DNA of 64,000 nucleotides from Bradyrhizobium sp. CCGUVB4N. Its GTDB lineage: Bacteria > Pseudomonadota > Alphaproteobacteria > Rhizobiales > Xanthobacteraceae. Shown here in pieces: positions 18,844 through 27,322 of this stretch. The position numbers and the translations under genes are program-made. The notes under the pieces were generated by a model. That model saw nothing but the letters and a program-made list of their open reading frames with translations. It was not told where the DNA came from and did not search any database. The stretch's first letter is position 1; every line of letters starts with the position of its first letter. Where the stretch lies: NCBI RefSeq assembly GCF_024199945.1, contig NZ_JANADP010000001.1:2418001-2482000 (forward strand), given 5' to 3'.

Positions 18844-19578
18844 CTAGATCGCGAGCATGCTGTTGCCCTGAATCGACAACAGGGTCAGGTTGCCGGTCGC
18901 GTACGCCCCGGTGTCGATATTGGCGCGGTTCTCGAGCAGCTCGGCCTGGCGCACCGGCGTATGGCCGTGCACGACGTATTTGCCGAACCGCTTCTTACTC
19001 TGCAGAAATTCGTCCCTGATCCACAGCAGATCCTGCTCGCGCTGCTCGGACAGCGGGATTCCCGGACGAACGCCGGCATGCACGAAGAAAAAGTCGCCGC
19101 ATGTGAAGGTCGGCCGCAGCTGGCGCAGGAACGCGATGTGCTGCGGCGGCATCGCGGAAGTGAGTTCGCGCACGAGATCCGACTGTTCGTCCTTGCTAAG
19201 ATCGGGCGCTGCCGAGATCCCGTATGACATCAGGGTCTGGAGCCCGCCGAACTGAAACCAGTCGGCTGTGCGCGAGGGATCATCCAGCACCGAGGTGAAA
19301 TAGGCCTCGTGATTGCCCTTGAGAAAGACCGTGTTGCGGCGGCGGCTGCGGTCGATCAGCAGATCGAGCGTGTGACGTGAGTCCGGTCCGCGATCAATGT
19401 AGTCGCCGAGAAAGACCTCGATCGCGCGATAGGGCCGGCTGTTCGCCATGTCCGCATCGATGACGGCGAACATCTGTTCAAGCAGATGCGCGCAGCCGTG
19501 GATGTCGCTGAGTGCGTAGATTCGCACGCCGTTCGGCAGCTTCGGCCGGGGCGAGGTCTGAGTCGGGGTCGTGACCAT
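18844..19578 (-). CDS. Metallophosphoesterase (PPP-family phosphatase)
   Basis: A soluble phosphatase of about 244 residues with the dimetal motifs of the PPP superfamily: ALSDIHGC, FLGDYIDRGPDS, FLKGNHE, then VHAGVRPG and VVHGHTPV near the C terminus. This set matches bacterial serine/threonine protein phosphatases and diadenosine tetraphosphatase-like enzymes; the substrate cannot be told. The ATG at 19578 was chosen over an in-frame TTG three codons upstream. Confidence 0.9.
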   Translation of the reverse strand: MVTTPTQTSPRPKLPNGVRIYALSDIHGCAHLLEQMFAVIDADMANSRPYRAIEVFLGDYIDRGPDSRHTLDLLIDRSRRRNTVFLKGNHEAYFTSVLDDPSRTADWFQFGGLQTLMSYGISAAPDLSKDEQSDLVRELTSAMPPQHIAFLRQLRPTFTCGDFFFVHAGVRPGIPLSEQREQDLLWIRDEFLQSKKRFGKYVVHGHTPVRQAELLENRANIDTGAYATGNLTLLSIQGNSMLAI

Positions 19579-19700
19579 GAGGTCCAACTCTTTCAGAGAG
19601 CTTCGCCCGAGATGTCAATATGCTATCGACGAATTTGGGGCCGCACGAGCAGCTTTTTTTGTCGACGCCATGTGAACGTCGGTTCGTGCAACCGCCTTGA

Positions 19701-20027
19701 TCACCCGTGTGGTCTGATGAGGCGTCGATTTGCCGCGCTGGGTGCGCTCAACCGAAGCTGCGGGCTGTCGAACGACGCTACGGCCTCGGCGCGATACGCT
19801 GCCGCACGCGAGCGGACCAGAAGCGCGCCGCAGAGATAGCCAAGCTGCAGCAAGCCCGCAAAGACGACGATCATAACGACAATGTGAGCGGCGCCTTGTC
19901 CCTGCCAGGCCGAGACCGCGCCAATGATCGCTCCGCCCAGCACGATTGCCGGAGGCAGAATAAAAATCCGGAATCTGCCTCCAAGCAACGATCCGATCAG
20001 CAGACTGAAAATGGCGACGGCACTCAC
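19701..20027 (-). CDS. Small integral membrane protein
   Basis: A 108-residue protein with three likely membrane segments (starting SAVAIFSLLIGSLLG, then LPPAIVLGGAIIGAV and HIVVMIVVFAGLLQLGYLCG) and a basic C-terminal tail. The GTG start at 20027 has GAGGGAG just upstream, a strong ribosome site. Function unknown. It is divergent from the initiating sugar transferase. Confidence 0.6.
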   Translation of the reverse strand: MSAVAIFSLLIGSLLGGRFRIFILPPAIVLGGAIIGAVSAWQGQGAAHIVVMIVVFAGLLQLGYLCGALLVRSRAAAYRAEAVASFDSPQLRLSAPSAANRRLIRPHG

Positions 20028-20393
20028 GGCACAACTCCCTCGAAACTGCCACGAGTGTTAATGGCGCCGGCCTAAGGTCGGCTTAAGTAACAGGGTTGAA
20101 CAACCGTTCAAATGCGCGCGCAAATATGTTTAAAACTGGAATGATTTGATGCGAAATACGGCGCGATGCTCAGTTAGATGTCAGGCCTGTGACAACACTT
20201 TGAGCATGCGCGAATGCGAGCACCGTGTTGCAGAAAGCAGGTGCTGTATTGCAGAAAATAGATTTGATTTTTTAGGTGCGGTGCCGCATTGTTGCTTTGT
20301 TTAGTTAAGACATTGTCGAAGACGCACCCCCAAATTTAAAACGACTGCATGCAATCGGCGGTTGCGAATGCGTGACGAGGCAGCGAGGTTCGG
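20028..20393. promoter_or_regulatory. Long regulatory region before the initiating sugar transferase
   Basis: 366 bases without a gene, AT-richer than its surroundings. Between about 20220 and 20262 there are two near-identical units spaced about two helical turns apart (GTGTTGCAGAAA and CTGTATTGCAGAAA), with a weaker third unit (GTGCCGCATTGTTGC) near 20280. This looks like an operator array for a regulator of EPS initiation. The regulator is not known. Confidence 0.45.
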
Positions 20394-21818
20394 ATGGCTG
20401 TAGCAACTTATGGTTCGGAAAACTATTATTCGGCTATATCGAACCGTCGCGGTGCTCTCCAACGTCCCCTCCAGATCGCTCTGATCGCGGGTGACTTTCT
20501 CGCACTCCTGCTGAGCTATTTCGCGGCAAGCGGTCTGTATCGCCTGCTCGTTGCCGAACAGGATTCGTCGGTCGGCGCGGGCCTTGTGGTCGCCGCGGTG
20601 TTCGTGACGATCTCCTACTTCCAGGGCATCTACGATCACCATCGTCTGCTCAACACGGTCTGGCAGCTCCGCAAGACGCTCGCGATCTGGGCGATCTCGC
20701 TGACCATTCTCGCGGTCGAGGCGTTCCTGCTCAAATCGTCGGCGGATCTGTCGCGCGGAACCACGCTGCTGTTCGCTGCGACCGGTGGTGCTGCCCTCGG
20801 TGGTCTCCGGGTGCTGTGGCGCATCGCGCTGAACTCGAGCTATGCGAGAGGCCGCCTGGTCGACCGCAAGGTCGTGCTGCTCAGCCTGAAGCCGCTCGAT
20901 TTCACGTCGAGCCGTTTCAAGGATTTGCGCAAGCACGGCTTCAATGTCGTGCGTCATTTCGTTCTCGGCCCGTCCGAAGATGGTGAGGGGTGGGATCACG
21001 AGATTCGCGACGTCGTCCGCCAGGCGCGCGCGGCTGATGTCGAGGAATATCTCCTGGTCATCGATTGGGACGAGATGCCGCTGCTCCAGAAGCTGAGCCA
21101 GCACCTGCGCGTGGTTCCCCAGCCGATTCGCCTGTTGCCGGACTTTCCGATCGCCGATCTGGTCTCGCGGCCGTTCCAGCCGGTCAGCGGCACGGTTGCC
21201 ATCGAGATCCAGCGCGCACCACTGACCGTGTACGAGCGGGCGCAGAAGCGCTGCCTGGATATCGGCCTTGCCTCGTTTGCCCTGCTGCTGCTGGCACCGC
21301 TGCTGATGACGGCGGCGATCATGATCAAGCTCGACTCGATGGGCAATGTGATCTTCAAGCAGTCCCGGCGCGGGTTCAACGGCAAGCCGTTCCAGATCTG
21401 GAAGTTCCGTTCCATGACGGTGGCGGAGAATGGCCACACCGTGACGCAAGCGACGAAGTCTGACGCCCGGGTCACCCGCGTCGGTCGCGTGCTGCGACGG
21501 ACCAGCATCGATGAGTTGCCGCAGCTCTGGAACGTCCTGCGCGGTGAGATGTCGCTGGTCGGACCGCGGCCGCATGCGCTTGCGCACGACAATTATTACG
21601 ACCAGCTGATCAGCAACTACGTGTATCGGCACCACATGAAGCCGGGCCTGACCGGTTGGGCTCAGGTCAACGGTTTCCGCGGCGAGACGCCGACCATCGA
21701 CCTGATGGAGAAGCGCGTCGAGTATGACGTCTGGTACGTCAGCAATTGGAGCATCTGGCTGGACATCAGGATCATCCTGAAGACCGCTCTGGCCCTGATC
21801 CATCAGGAAGCCTACTGA
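20394..21818 (+). CDS. Undecaprenyl-phosphate sugar-1-phosphate transferase (EPS initiation)
   Basis: Transfers the first sugar phosphate, probably glucose-1-phosphate, to undecaprenyl phosphate. The 474-residue protein has about four N-terminal membrane helices, a central Rossmann-like cytoplasmic part, one further membrane helix, and the C-terminal bacterial sugar transferase domain: KRCLDIGLASFALL, FKQSRRGFNGKPF, WKFRSM, RRTSIDELPQLWNVLRGEMS, LVGPRPHA, KPGLTGWAQVNG. This is the WcaJ/WbaP layout. It opens the EPS locus with a long regulatory region upstream. The exact sugar cannot be decided by eye. Confidence 0.93.
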   Translation: MAVATYGSENYYSAISNRRGALQRPLQIALIAGDFLALLLSYFAASGLYRLLVAEQDSSVGAGLVVAAVFVTISYFQGIYDHHRLLNTVWQLRKTLAIWAISLTILAVEAFLLKSSADLSRGTTLLFAATGGAALGGLRVLWRIALNSSYARGRLVDRKVVLLSLKPLDFTSSRFKDLRKHGFNVVRHFVLGPSEDGEGWDHEIRDVVRQARAADVEEYLLVIDWDEMPLLQKLSQHLRVVPQPIRLLPDFPIADLVSRPFQPVSGTVAIEIQRAPLTVYERAQKRCLDIGLASFALLLLAPLLMTAAIMIKLDSMGNVIFKQSRRGFNGKPFQIWKFRSMTVAENGHTVTQATKSDARVTRVGRVLRRTSIDELPQLWNVLRGEMSLVGPRPHALAHDNYYDQLISNYVYRHHMKPGLTGWAQVNGFRGETPTIDLMEKRVEYDVWYVSNWSIWLDIRIILKTALALIHQEAY

Positions 21819-21924
21819 GAAGCGCGAGCCTCTGCCGGGTCGTCGGCAGAACGTCTCTACCGCATCGATCTCATGAAAGCTGGCGAGGCGCAGCGCTCCT
21901 GTGTGTGCGCTATCGGCGCAGTCG

Positions 21925-22716
21925 CTAATTCTCGAGCAGATAGCGCGGACGGTCGTCTGCCGGATAGCAGCGATGCTGGATCTTTCCTCCGGCGTCCCGG
22001 ACCAGATACCAGAAAGCCAATTTCTCCCTGGCGGACACGTCGCAGGTCAGATCGAGAAGTCTGCTGCGTGTCGACGCCGGCGCTTTGACGTAGAGGGCGG
22101 CTGCGCTCGGATACAGCCGGTCATGGAAGACGTCGTTGAAGTCCTGCACTGTCGCGTCCGTCAACGCCGTGGGCAGCGCGTCGAATGCCCGGAAGGCGAG
22201 GGGCACGCGCATCATTTGCAGCCAGACCTCATGCGGTGCCAGGCGGTAGGATTCGCCGAGAAGAGCGACCGTTCTGGCCGTTAGCCCGTCCTGGCGCGAG
22301 CCGGCCCAGAACGCTGCCAGCCATCCGAGTGATTCGGTCGGAGCGCATCCCAGCAGGATCCTGCTCATGCGCTGGACAGCATCAACGTCCGCATCCGCCT
22401 GCGTCAGGTCGGTGCCGCGGACGGTCATGTCGGCGGCCGACAATTGCAGGACGAGCAACTCCCGAAGCGCCTTCGGTTCGCACTGGTGCTGAGCCGCGGG
22501 CAGGTTCGCCGCGACGATACGCCTCAGCAACGGCGCATCGTAGCTCTCGCCGGCGGCGATTTGCCGGGCAACCCGCGAGACCGTGGGATCGGTCAGGTTG
22601 GGAAGGATCGATGCCGCCCATGCCAGGGCGGAGGCCGCCAGCAAGCAATTGGCGCCGCGCGCGAGCCAGCGCGAGCGGCGAGATGCGCCGGCTTCGGCCT
22701 TAGGCTCCCTCGACAT
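21925..22716 (-). CDS. EPS-locus hypothetical membrane-anchored protein
   Basis: A 263-residue protein with one membrane helix (about 20-42: RGANCLLAASALAWAASIL) and a helical, presumably periplasmic remainder with several Cys (QHQCEPKAL, LGCAPTES, LTCDVSAR, QHRCYPAD). Its start lies 17 bases inside the 3' end of the tyrosine autokinase gene, so the two are translated together. This suggests a partner of the kinase or of the EPS export complex. No family recognised. Confidence 0.72.
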   Translation of the reverse strand: MSREPKAEAGASRRSRWLARGANCLLAASALAWAASILPNLTDPTVSRVARQIAAGESYDAPLLRRIVAANLPAAQHQCEPKALRELLVLQLSAADMTVRGTDLTQADADVDAVQRMSRILLGCAPTESLGWLAAFWAGSRQDGLTARTVALLGESYRLAPHEVWLQMMRVPLAFRAFDALPTALTDATVQDFNDVFHDRLYPSAAALYVKAPASTRSRLLDLTCDVSAREKLAFWYLVRDAGGKIQHRCYPADDRPRYLLEN

Positions 22717-24955
22717 AGTACGCGTTGTAGTGCGAGCCTTTGTAGCCCTCGATGCGCTTCAGCATCTTCGGGTTTGCACCGTTGAGAACGGCGCCCAGCA
22801 CCTTCTTCTGGATGCCTTCTGAGCTCGACATCGATTCCTGCAGGGCGGTACGCGTGGTGCGGCCCCATTCGATGACATAGACATAGGCGTCGATGAGGTG
22901 GCTGATGGCCTTGGCGTCGGTCACCGGCATCACCGGTGCAAGATCGATGACGATGTAGTCGTATTCGTTACGCAGCAGCGTCAACAAATCGGCCATCGCC
23001 TTCGAGGCCATGATGTCGGCGGAGTTCACCATGCGCGTGACGGCAAAGGAGGGCAGGAAATCCAGGCCGGTCTCGGCGCTGCGCCGAATGTGATGTCCGA
23101 CCGATTGCGGACTCTTGAGAGCCTCGAGCAACCCGCTCTTGGCGGTCGGGTCGAGCTCCTTGGTGAGCGAACGCGTATGGAGGTCGCCGTCGATCAGCAG
23201 CACGCGCTTGCCTGTGAATGCGGTGAGGTGCGCGAAGTTGGCGGAAACCGTGGTTTTGCCTTCCTTCGGAAGCGACGACACGATGCCGATGACCTTCACC
23301 TCGCGGGACAGGCGGGCGAGATCGATCGAGACCTTGATGTTGCGCATGGTCTCGGCATAGCGCGAGAAGGGATGGTCGATGACGTAGCGGGAGAGCGGGC
23401 CGGCGTCGGCTCCGCCGTCGGGCGGTCGCGATCCGCGCACCTTCGGCAGGCCCATCGCCTTGGCGCCGATGGCCGGAAGCACTCCGAGACATTTGACGCC
23501 GATCTCGTCCTCGACCTCGATCGGAGAACGCAGCACGTCGCTCAGCATCTCGCGGGCGAAGGCAGCGCCCAGGCCGAAGCAAAGGCCACCGAACAGCGCG
23601 CCGATCAGCGAGAGCACGGTCTTGGGGGAGCTCTTGCGGTCCGGCTTCACAGCGGTGCTGATGATCCGGGATTCGCTGATCGGGAAGCTCTGGTTCTGCA
23701 TCGCCTGCTGCTGCTTCTCGAGGAAGCTGTTGTACAGGTTGCGGTAGGTGTCGGCCGCGCTCTCGAGGTCGCGCAGCTTCACCTGCGCCTGGCCGGTGTT
23801 GCCAGCCTGGCTGACCAGGTTCTTGAGGTTCTCCTCCAGCGAGGTCTCGCGGCTCTTGGCGATTTCGTAGTCGCTGCGATAGGCGTCGCCGATACGCTTG
23901 ACTTCGTCCGCGATCGACTTGCGCAGCTCTTCCATGCGGTTGGCGAGATTGACCGAGGCCTGGTGGGTCTTGCCGTAGCGGGCCGACCAATCGGAATACT
24001 GCGCCTGCAGATCGAGATATTGAGCGCGCAGGCGGGTGATGACGGGATTGTTCAGCGCGTCGGTGACCGTCGGCTGGGCAAGATCCTTGTCGCTGATCGC
24101 CTCGATGCGGTCGAGCCGTGCCTTGGCCTCGGAGGTGGCCGCGCGCGCCTGGATGAGCTGCGTGTTCACGTCGGTGAGCTGCTGCTCGTTCATCAGGCCG
24201 CGGCTGGTGCCGACGATATTGTTCTGGCTCTTGAAGGTCTGCACGGCGCGATCGCTGGCGGTCGCCTGCTCGCGCAGCTCGGCACTGCGCTGCTGCAGCC
24301 ATTCGCTGGCGCGCTTGGTGGACTGATACTTCGCGTCGAGCGCGCCCACGATATAGGCGTCGGCGATCTCGTTGGCGATCTGGGCCGCCTTGTCGGGGTC
24401 CCGCGAGCGGAAGCTGGCCGACAGCACGTAGGTCGTCAGCAGACGCTCGACCTTGAGGTTGTTCTCGACCGCAGCGACCGTCCCGCGCTCGATGCGTTCC
24501 TTCGAGGCGGGCCCGTCCGATCCGAACAGCCCGATGACTTTTCCGATAATGGCGGGCAGGAGGCCTGGATCCGAGCCGTTGAACTCGGGATCCTCCGTCA
24601 GATTCATGCGGCGGACGACGGACCGGATCAGATCGTCCGAGGTGATGATCTCGACCTGACTATCGACGAAGCCGGGGTCGATCAGCGCGTTGGGCGTGCC
24701 GTTGTCCTTGTCGAGCACCTGCGTCTGGCGGGTGTCCATCAGGATGCGCGTGTTTGCCGTATACATCGGCGTCGCCGTCAGCAGGTAGACGAGGCAGATC
24801 GCCACCGCGACGCCGACGACCCCCGCGATGACAGGCCACTGCCGGCGCAGAATGCCAATGATGCGCTCGAGGCTGAGAGACGACCCCGCCAAATCGAAGG
24901 CGGACCTCTCTTGCAGGTGGAATTGCTCTCTGGGCTGATACATCTGAATGTTCAT
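22700..24955 (-). CDS. Wzc-type polysaccharide co-polymerase / tyrosine autokinase
   Basis: Controls chain length and export of EPS. The 751-residue protein has a Wzz domain with a membrane helix near 35-60, a long periplasmic coiled coil (about 180-400), a second membrane helix near 445-470, then a cytoplasmic BY-kinase domain with Walker A (SSLPKEGKTT, about 563), Walker A' (LLIDGDLH, about 586) and Walker B (YIVIDLAPV, about 670). The C terminus carries a tyrosine cluster (YKGSHYNAYYVEGA), the expected autophosphorylation site. It lies in a minus-strand group with a secreted protein upstream and an unknown protein overlapping downstream. Confidence 0.95.
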   Translation of the reverse strand: MNIQMYQPREQFHLQERSAFDLAGSSLSLERIIGILRRQWPVIAGVVGVAVAICLVYLLTATPMYTANTRILMDTRQTQVLDKDNGTPNALIDPGFVDSQVEIITSDDLIRSVVRRMNLTEDPEFNGSDPGLLPAIIGKVIGLFGSDGPASKERIERGTVAAVENNLKVERLLTTYVLSASFRSRDPDKAAQIANEIADAYIVGALDAKYQSTKRASEWLQQRSAELREQATASDRAVQTFKSQNNIVGTSRGLMNEQQLTDVNTQLIQARAATSEAKARLDRIEAISDKDLAQPTVTDALNNPVITRLRAQYLDLQAQYSDWSARYGKTHQASVNLANRMEELRKSIADEVKRIGDAYRSDYEIAKSRETSLEENLKNLVSQAGNTGQAQVKLRDLESAADTYRNLYNSFLEKQQQAMQNQSFPISESRIISTAVKPDRKSSPKTVLSLIGALFGGLCFGLGAAFAREMLSDVLRSPIEVEDEIGVKCLGVLPAIGAKAMGLPKVRGSRPPDGGADAGPLSRYVIDHPFSRYAETMRNIKVSIDLARLSREVKVIGIVSSLPKEGKTTVSANFAHLTAFTGKRVLLIDGDLHTRSLTKELDPTAKSGLLEALKSPQSVGHHIRRSAETGLDFLPSFAVTRMVNSADIMASKAMADLLTLLRNEYDYIVIDLAPVMPVTDAKAISHLIDAYVYVIEWGRTTRTALQESMSSSEGIQKKVLGAVLNGANPKMLKRIEGYKGSHYNAYYVEGA

Positions 24956-24970
24956 CGACCTGACGTGGGA

Positions 24971-25606
24971 TTATTGGGGGAGCGGCGCAGGAGCAAACGG
25001 ATCGCCGACATCCGTACTCCACTCGCCGGACATGAGGCTGTTGGCAGAACCAGAAGGCTTGTTGGTCGCCGACCCTGGCGCACTTCCCGACGGGGACGCC
25101 ACCGCATTCGGATTGAATTCGACAGCCTCGAGCTCCGCGGAGTAGCCGGCGCTCACGGCCGAGTCCGACAGCTTCTGCACGAACTGACTGATCTTCTGGG
25201 CGTTCTCGGGTTTGCGCGGCACGCAAATCAGCTGCGCCCGGCGCAGCGCCATGCCGATCGAGGTCCGTTCGACATTGGCGGATTCGCTGACGAGCGCGCG
25301 CACTGCGGACAGAATCGTGATGTCACTCACGACATAGGCTGCAAGGCGACCCGTGAGCTTGTTGCGGTCGCCGCGGACGTCGCGGTCCCGCAGGAGCGAC
25401 GTCGGCTCCATCTGGAAGACCTTCAAGATCTCCGCGGACACACGCTCCCCCTGCTCGACGCATTGCGCCTCGCAACTGCCGGCAGCGCACACCAGCATCA
25501 GCACTGCGAGAGCAAGTGCCGCGCGAAATCCGCCCAAGAAACCACCTGAGGCACGATCGGAAGATTGTCGTCGTTGAGGCAGGCCCAAACCACTCATCGC
25601 GTTCAT
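24971..25606 (-). CDS. Secreted EPS-locus protein, relative of the protein at 26624-27259
   Basis: A 211-residue exported protein: a signal segment (AALALAVLMLVCAAGSCEAQ), then a helical domain with two Cys (QCVEQGE and AQLICVPRKP), then a Ser/Pro/Asn-rich tail. The helical domain aligns by eye with the protein at 26624-27259: a PxxLL segment, then a stretch ending in ALVS/SLAK, then SIGMALRRAQLIC against AIGAGMGTAAAVC, then AQKISQFV against AQQIQEVA. It is 15 bases before the tyrosine kinase gene and probably shares its operon. Function unknown. Confidence 0.75.
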   Translation of the reverse strand: MNAMSGLGLPQRRQSSDRASGGFLGGFRAALALAVLMLVCAAGSCEAQCVEQGERVSAEILKVFQMEPTSLLRDRDVRGDRNKLTGRLAAYVVSDITILSAVRALVSESANVERTSIGMALRRAQLICVPRKPENAQKISQFVQKLSDSAVSAGYSAELEAVEFNPNAVASPSGSAPGSATNKPSGSANSLMSGEWSTDVGDPFAPAPLPQ

Positions 25607-25751
25607 TCAAATCGCCGCAAGACTTCGCTCAAACCGAGTGTCGCGCTTAACTATGTCAAATTCTTGTGCGGTGCAAAATATAGTCTGGAACCCCGGAGAT
25701 TCATAGCAAATTTCACAATGCGCGATGACCTGTTGCGAACAGGGTATACGG

Positions 25752-25781
25752 CAACGCCCGCGGCGCGAGCCACGGGCGTTG
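25752..25781. terminator. Hairpin after the BTLCP gene
   Basis: Perfect nine-base arms CAACGCCCG (25752-25760) and CGGGCGTTG (25773-25781), extended by imperfect GTATA/TATAC pairs. It lies 45 bases past the stop of the minus-strand protease gene and could end that transcript. It has no strong U-run. Confidence 0.5.
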
Positions 25782-25825
25782 ATATACACGATCCGCTTAA
25801 GAAGTGGGATCCGAAGGCGCAACAA

Positions 25826-26464
25826 TCAGAGCGACGAACCCGAAAGGGAAGCGAAGCGCTTCTCGCGGAGCTTGCGTCCATGATCGCCGATGTTCACCCA
25901 GAAGCGCGGGTTGGCGCCGGACTGCATCGAGATCCATTCGTAGCCGAGCGAATTCCAGGGGCGGACGCTCGCGGACAGATTGTCCAGCACCACGTCGCCG
26001 TCGGAAAGCCGGGCCACCAGCACCAGGTGACCCTGTCCGCCATCGATGCGCACAACCGCAAGGCGCAGGGCGGCCTGTGGCCATCCCATCGCGATCAGCT
26101 GGTGACGCTTGGTGACTGCGTAGTCATTACAGTCACCCGCTGACGGCGAGACCGTCCAGTTTGCGGTCACCGGATCCGTCGGCTTGCGCATCGGCGCAAT
26201 CGATTCGTTGACCGAGAGGTTCACCTGGCGAAGCATCGCCATGGCGGTGTCGGCAGGCGGCAACGAGCGCTCGCTGACATCGGTGCCGCATTCCGCATCG
26301 TTCTTCATGCAGAATTTGACGAAGTTCATCGGCGCGAGTGCGTTGTCGAATTCTTCGATGAACGAAGCTCCGGCCGGACGTTGCGTGCTATCCGACTCGG
26401 CCTTCGCGGTGTTGCCGGCGCAGGCAATCAGGGCTGCGAGCAACGGCGCGTACAACAGTTTCAT
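25826..26464 (-). CDS. Transglutaminase-like cysteine protease (BTLCP / LapG-type)
   Basis: A periplasmic cysteine protease of the bacterial transglutaminase-like family (peptidase C93), the family that includes LapG, which cuts giant adhesins from the cell surface. About 212 residues: a signal peptide (MKLLYAPLLAALIACAGNTA), then a short helical part, then the catalytic core with Cys in GDCNDYAVTKRHQL, His in GGQGHLVLVARL and Asp in VVLDNL. The start at 26464 places the signal peptide correctly; a longer frame from 26509 does not. It lies between two related secreted proteins of the EPS locus. Its substrate is not known; the giant protein at 36626-41236 is one candidate. Confidence 0.88.
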   Translation of the reverse strand: MKLLYAPLLAALIACAGNTAKAESDSTQRPAGASFIEEFDNALAPMNFVKFCMKNDAECGTDVSERSLPPADTAMAMLRQVNLSVNESIAPMRKPTDPVTANWTVSPSAGDCNDYAVTKRHQLIAMGWPQAALRLAVVRIDGGQGHLVLVARLSDGDVVLDNLSASVRPWNSLGYEWISMQSGANPRFWVNIGDHGRKLREKRFASLSGSSL

Positions 26465-26513
26465 GTCATTCCCCGTTATCCGTCTTTCTTGACGCAACAG
26501 GTGTCGCACAAAG

Positions 26514-26546
26514 ATTTTAGAGGCAGGTTCCCCGAACCTCTAAAAT
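26514..26546. terminator. Bidirectional terminator-like hairpin
   Basis: Ten-base perfect arms ATTTTAGAGG (26514-26523) and CCTCTAAAAT (26537-26546) with an inner GGTTC/GAACC pair. The A/T ends give a U-run in either direction. It lies between the protease gene and the secreted-protein gene on the minus strand, so it may end the latter. Confidence 0.6.
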
Positions 26547-26560
26547 TGAATGCAAATGAC

Positions 26561-26584
26561 CCGGCCACGTCTGCACGTGGCCGG
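26561..26584. terminator. GC-rich hairpin
   Basis: CCGGCCACGT and ACGTGGCCGG form a perfect ten-base stem with a four-base loop, 40 bases past the stop of the gene at 26624-27259 and directly before the hairpin at 26514-26546. The pair probably works as a tandem terminator. Confidence 0.5.
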
Positions 26585-26623
26585 TTTAGTTAATCAATCC
26601 GCTGGGGTTGAATTCGTTCCGGG

Positions 26624-27259
26624 CTAGCGCGACGGGCTAGTGGCCGTGAGCGACGAAGTCCCCGTCGATGCCGCGAACAGGGTCGTCGTCGTTGTCGTTG
26701 ACTGGGAGGCCGCGCCCGCTCCGGCACTAAACGAGGGGGGCGGAGGGGGGCTGATCGCGCCGCCCGAGCTCGGGGTTGGTGTCGTCCCTTGTCCGCCACC
26801 TGCGGTGGTGTCGCCGTTGGCGTCCGCGCCGGTGATGGCCTCGGTCGGAATGTCGCCGGTGATGCTCGTGAAGGACTGGATCAGCCCGGGCTTTTCGGTC
26901 TTCAGCGCGACCTCTTGGATCTGTTGGGCGAACTGGGGCTGCGTCAGCACGCAGACCGCAGCGGCGGTGCCCATTCCCGCGCCAATTGCACGGCCTTGGT
27001 CATCCGAACTCGCCTTGGCCAGCGAGGCCATGCCTTCCAGGCTTTCCGGGCGATTGGTCAGGAGATCGCGGACCTGCGAAGCAAGACCGCCCTGACCGTC
27101 CTTGAACTGGTCGAGCAGAGCGGCAGGGTTACCAAGAAATTGGATTGCCCCCTCAGACGTCACTGCGGGATTTGGCACGCAGCCGTTCTGTGCTGCAAAA
27201 GTCGACGTCGCTGCCGTCATCGCGAGCAAGGCAGCCCCGAGCCCCACGGAAATACGCAT
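26624..27259 (-). CDS. Secreted EPS-locus protein with low-complexity tail
   Basis: A 211-residue exported protein with a signal peptide (about 1-22, ending STFAAQ), a helical domain with two Cys (NGCVPNPAV and AAAVCVLTQP), and a tail rich in Pro, Ser and Thr, including PPPPP and TTTTTT runs. The helical domain resembles the protein at 24971-25606, so the two are probably paralogues of one undescribed family flanking the protease. Function unknown; a cell-surface or periplasmic role in EPS export is a guess from position. Confidence 0.75.
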   Translation of the reverse strand: MRISVGLGAALLAMTAATSTFAAQNGCVPNPAVTSEGAIQFLGNPAALLDQFKDGQGGLASQVRDLLTNRPESLEGMASLAKASSDDQGRAIGAGMGTAAAVCVLTQPQFAQQIQEVALKTEKPGLIQSFTSITGDIPTEAITGADANGDTTAGGGQGTTPTPSSGGAISPPPPPSFSAGAGAASQSTTTTTTLFAASTGTSSLTATSPSR

Positions 27260-27322
27260 TCAGCTCCCCAACCATGCAATCGAAAAAGTTTGACTTAACA
27301 TATTGCCAAAACCGCAATTACG

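Noticed and set aside
22898..25549. A long plus-strand open frame (883 codons) across the tyrosine autokinase gene
   Set aside because: It is antisense to a clear Wzc-type gene. Its translation is rich in Arg, Asp and His with no domains, as expected of a mirror frame in high-GC DNA.
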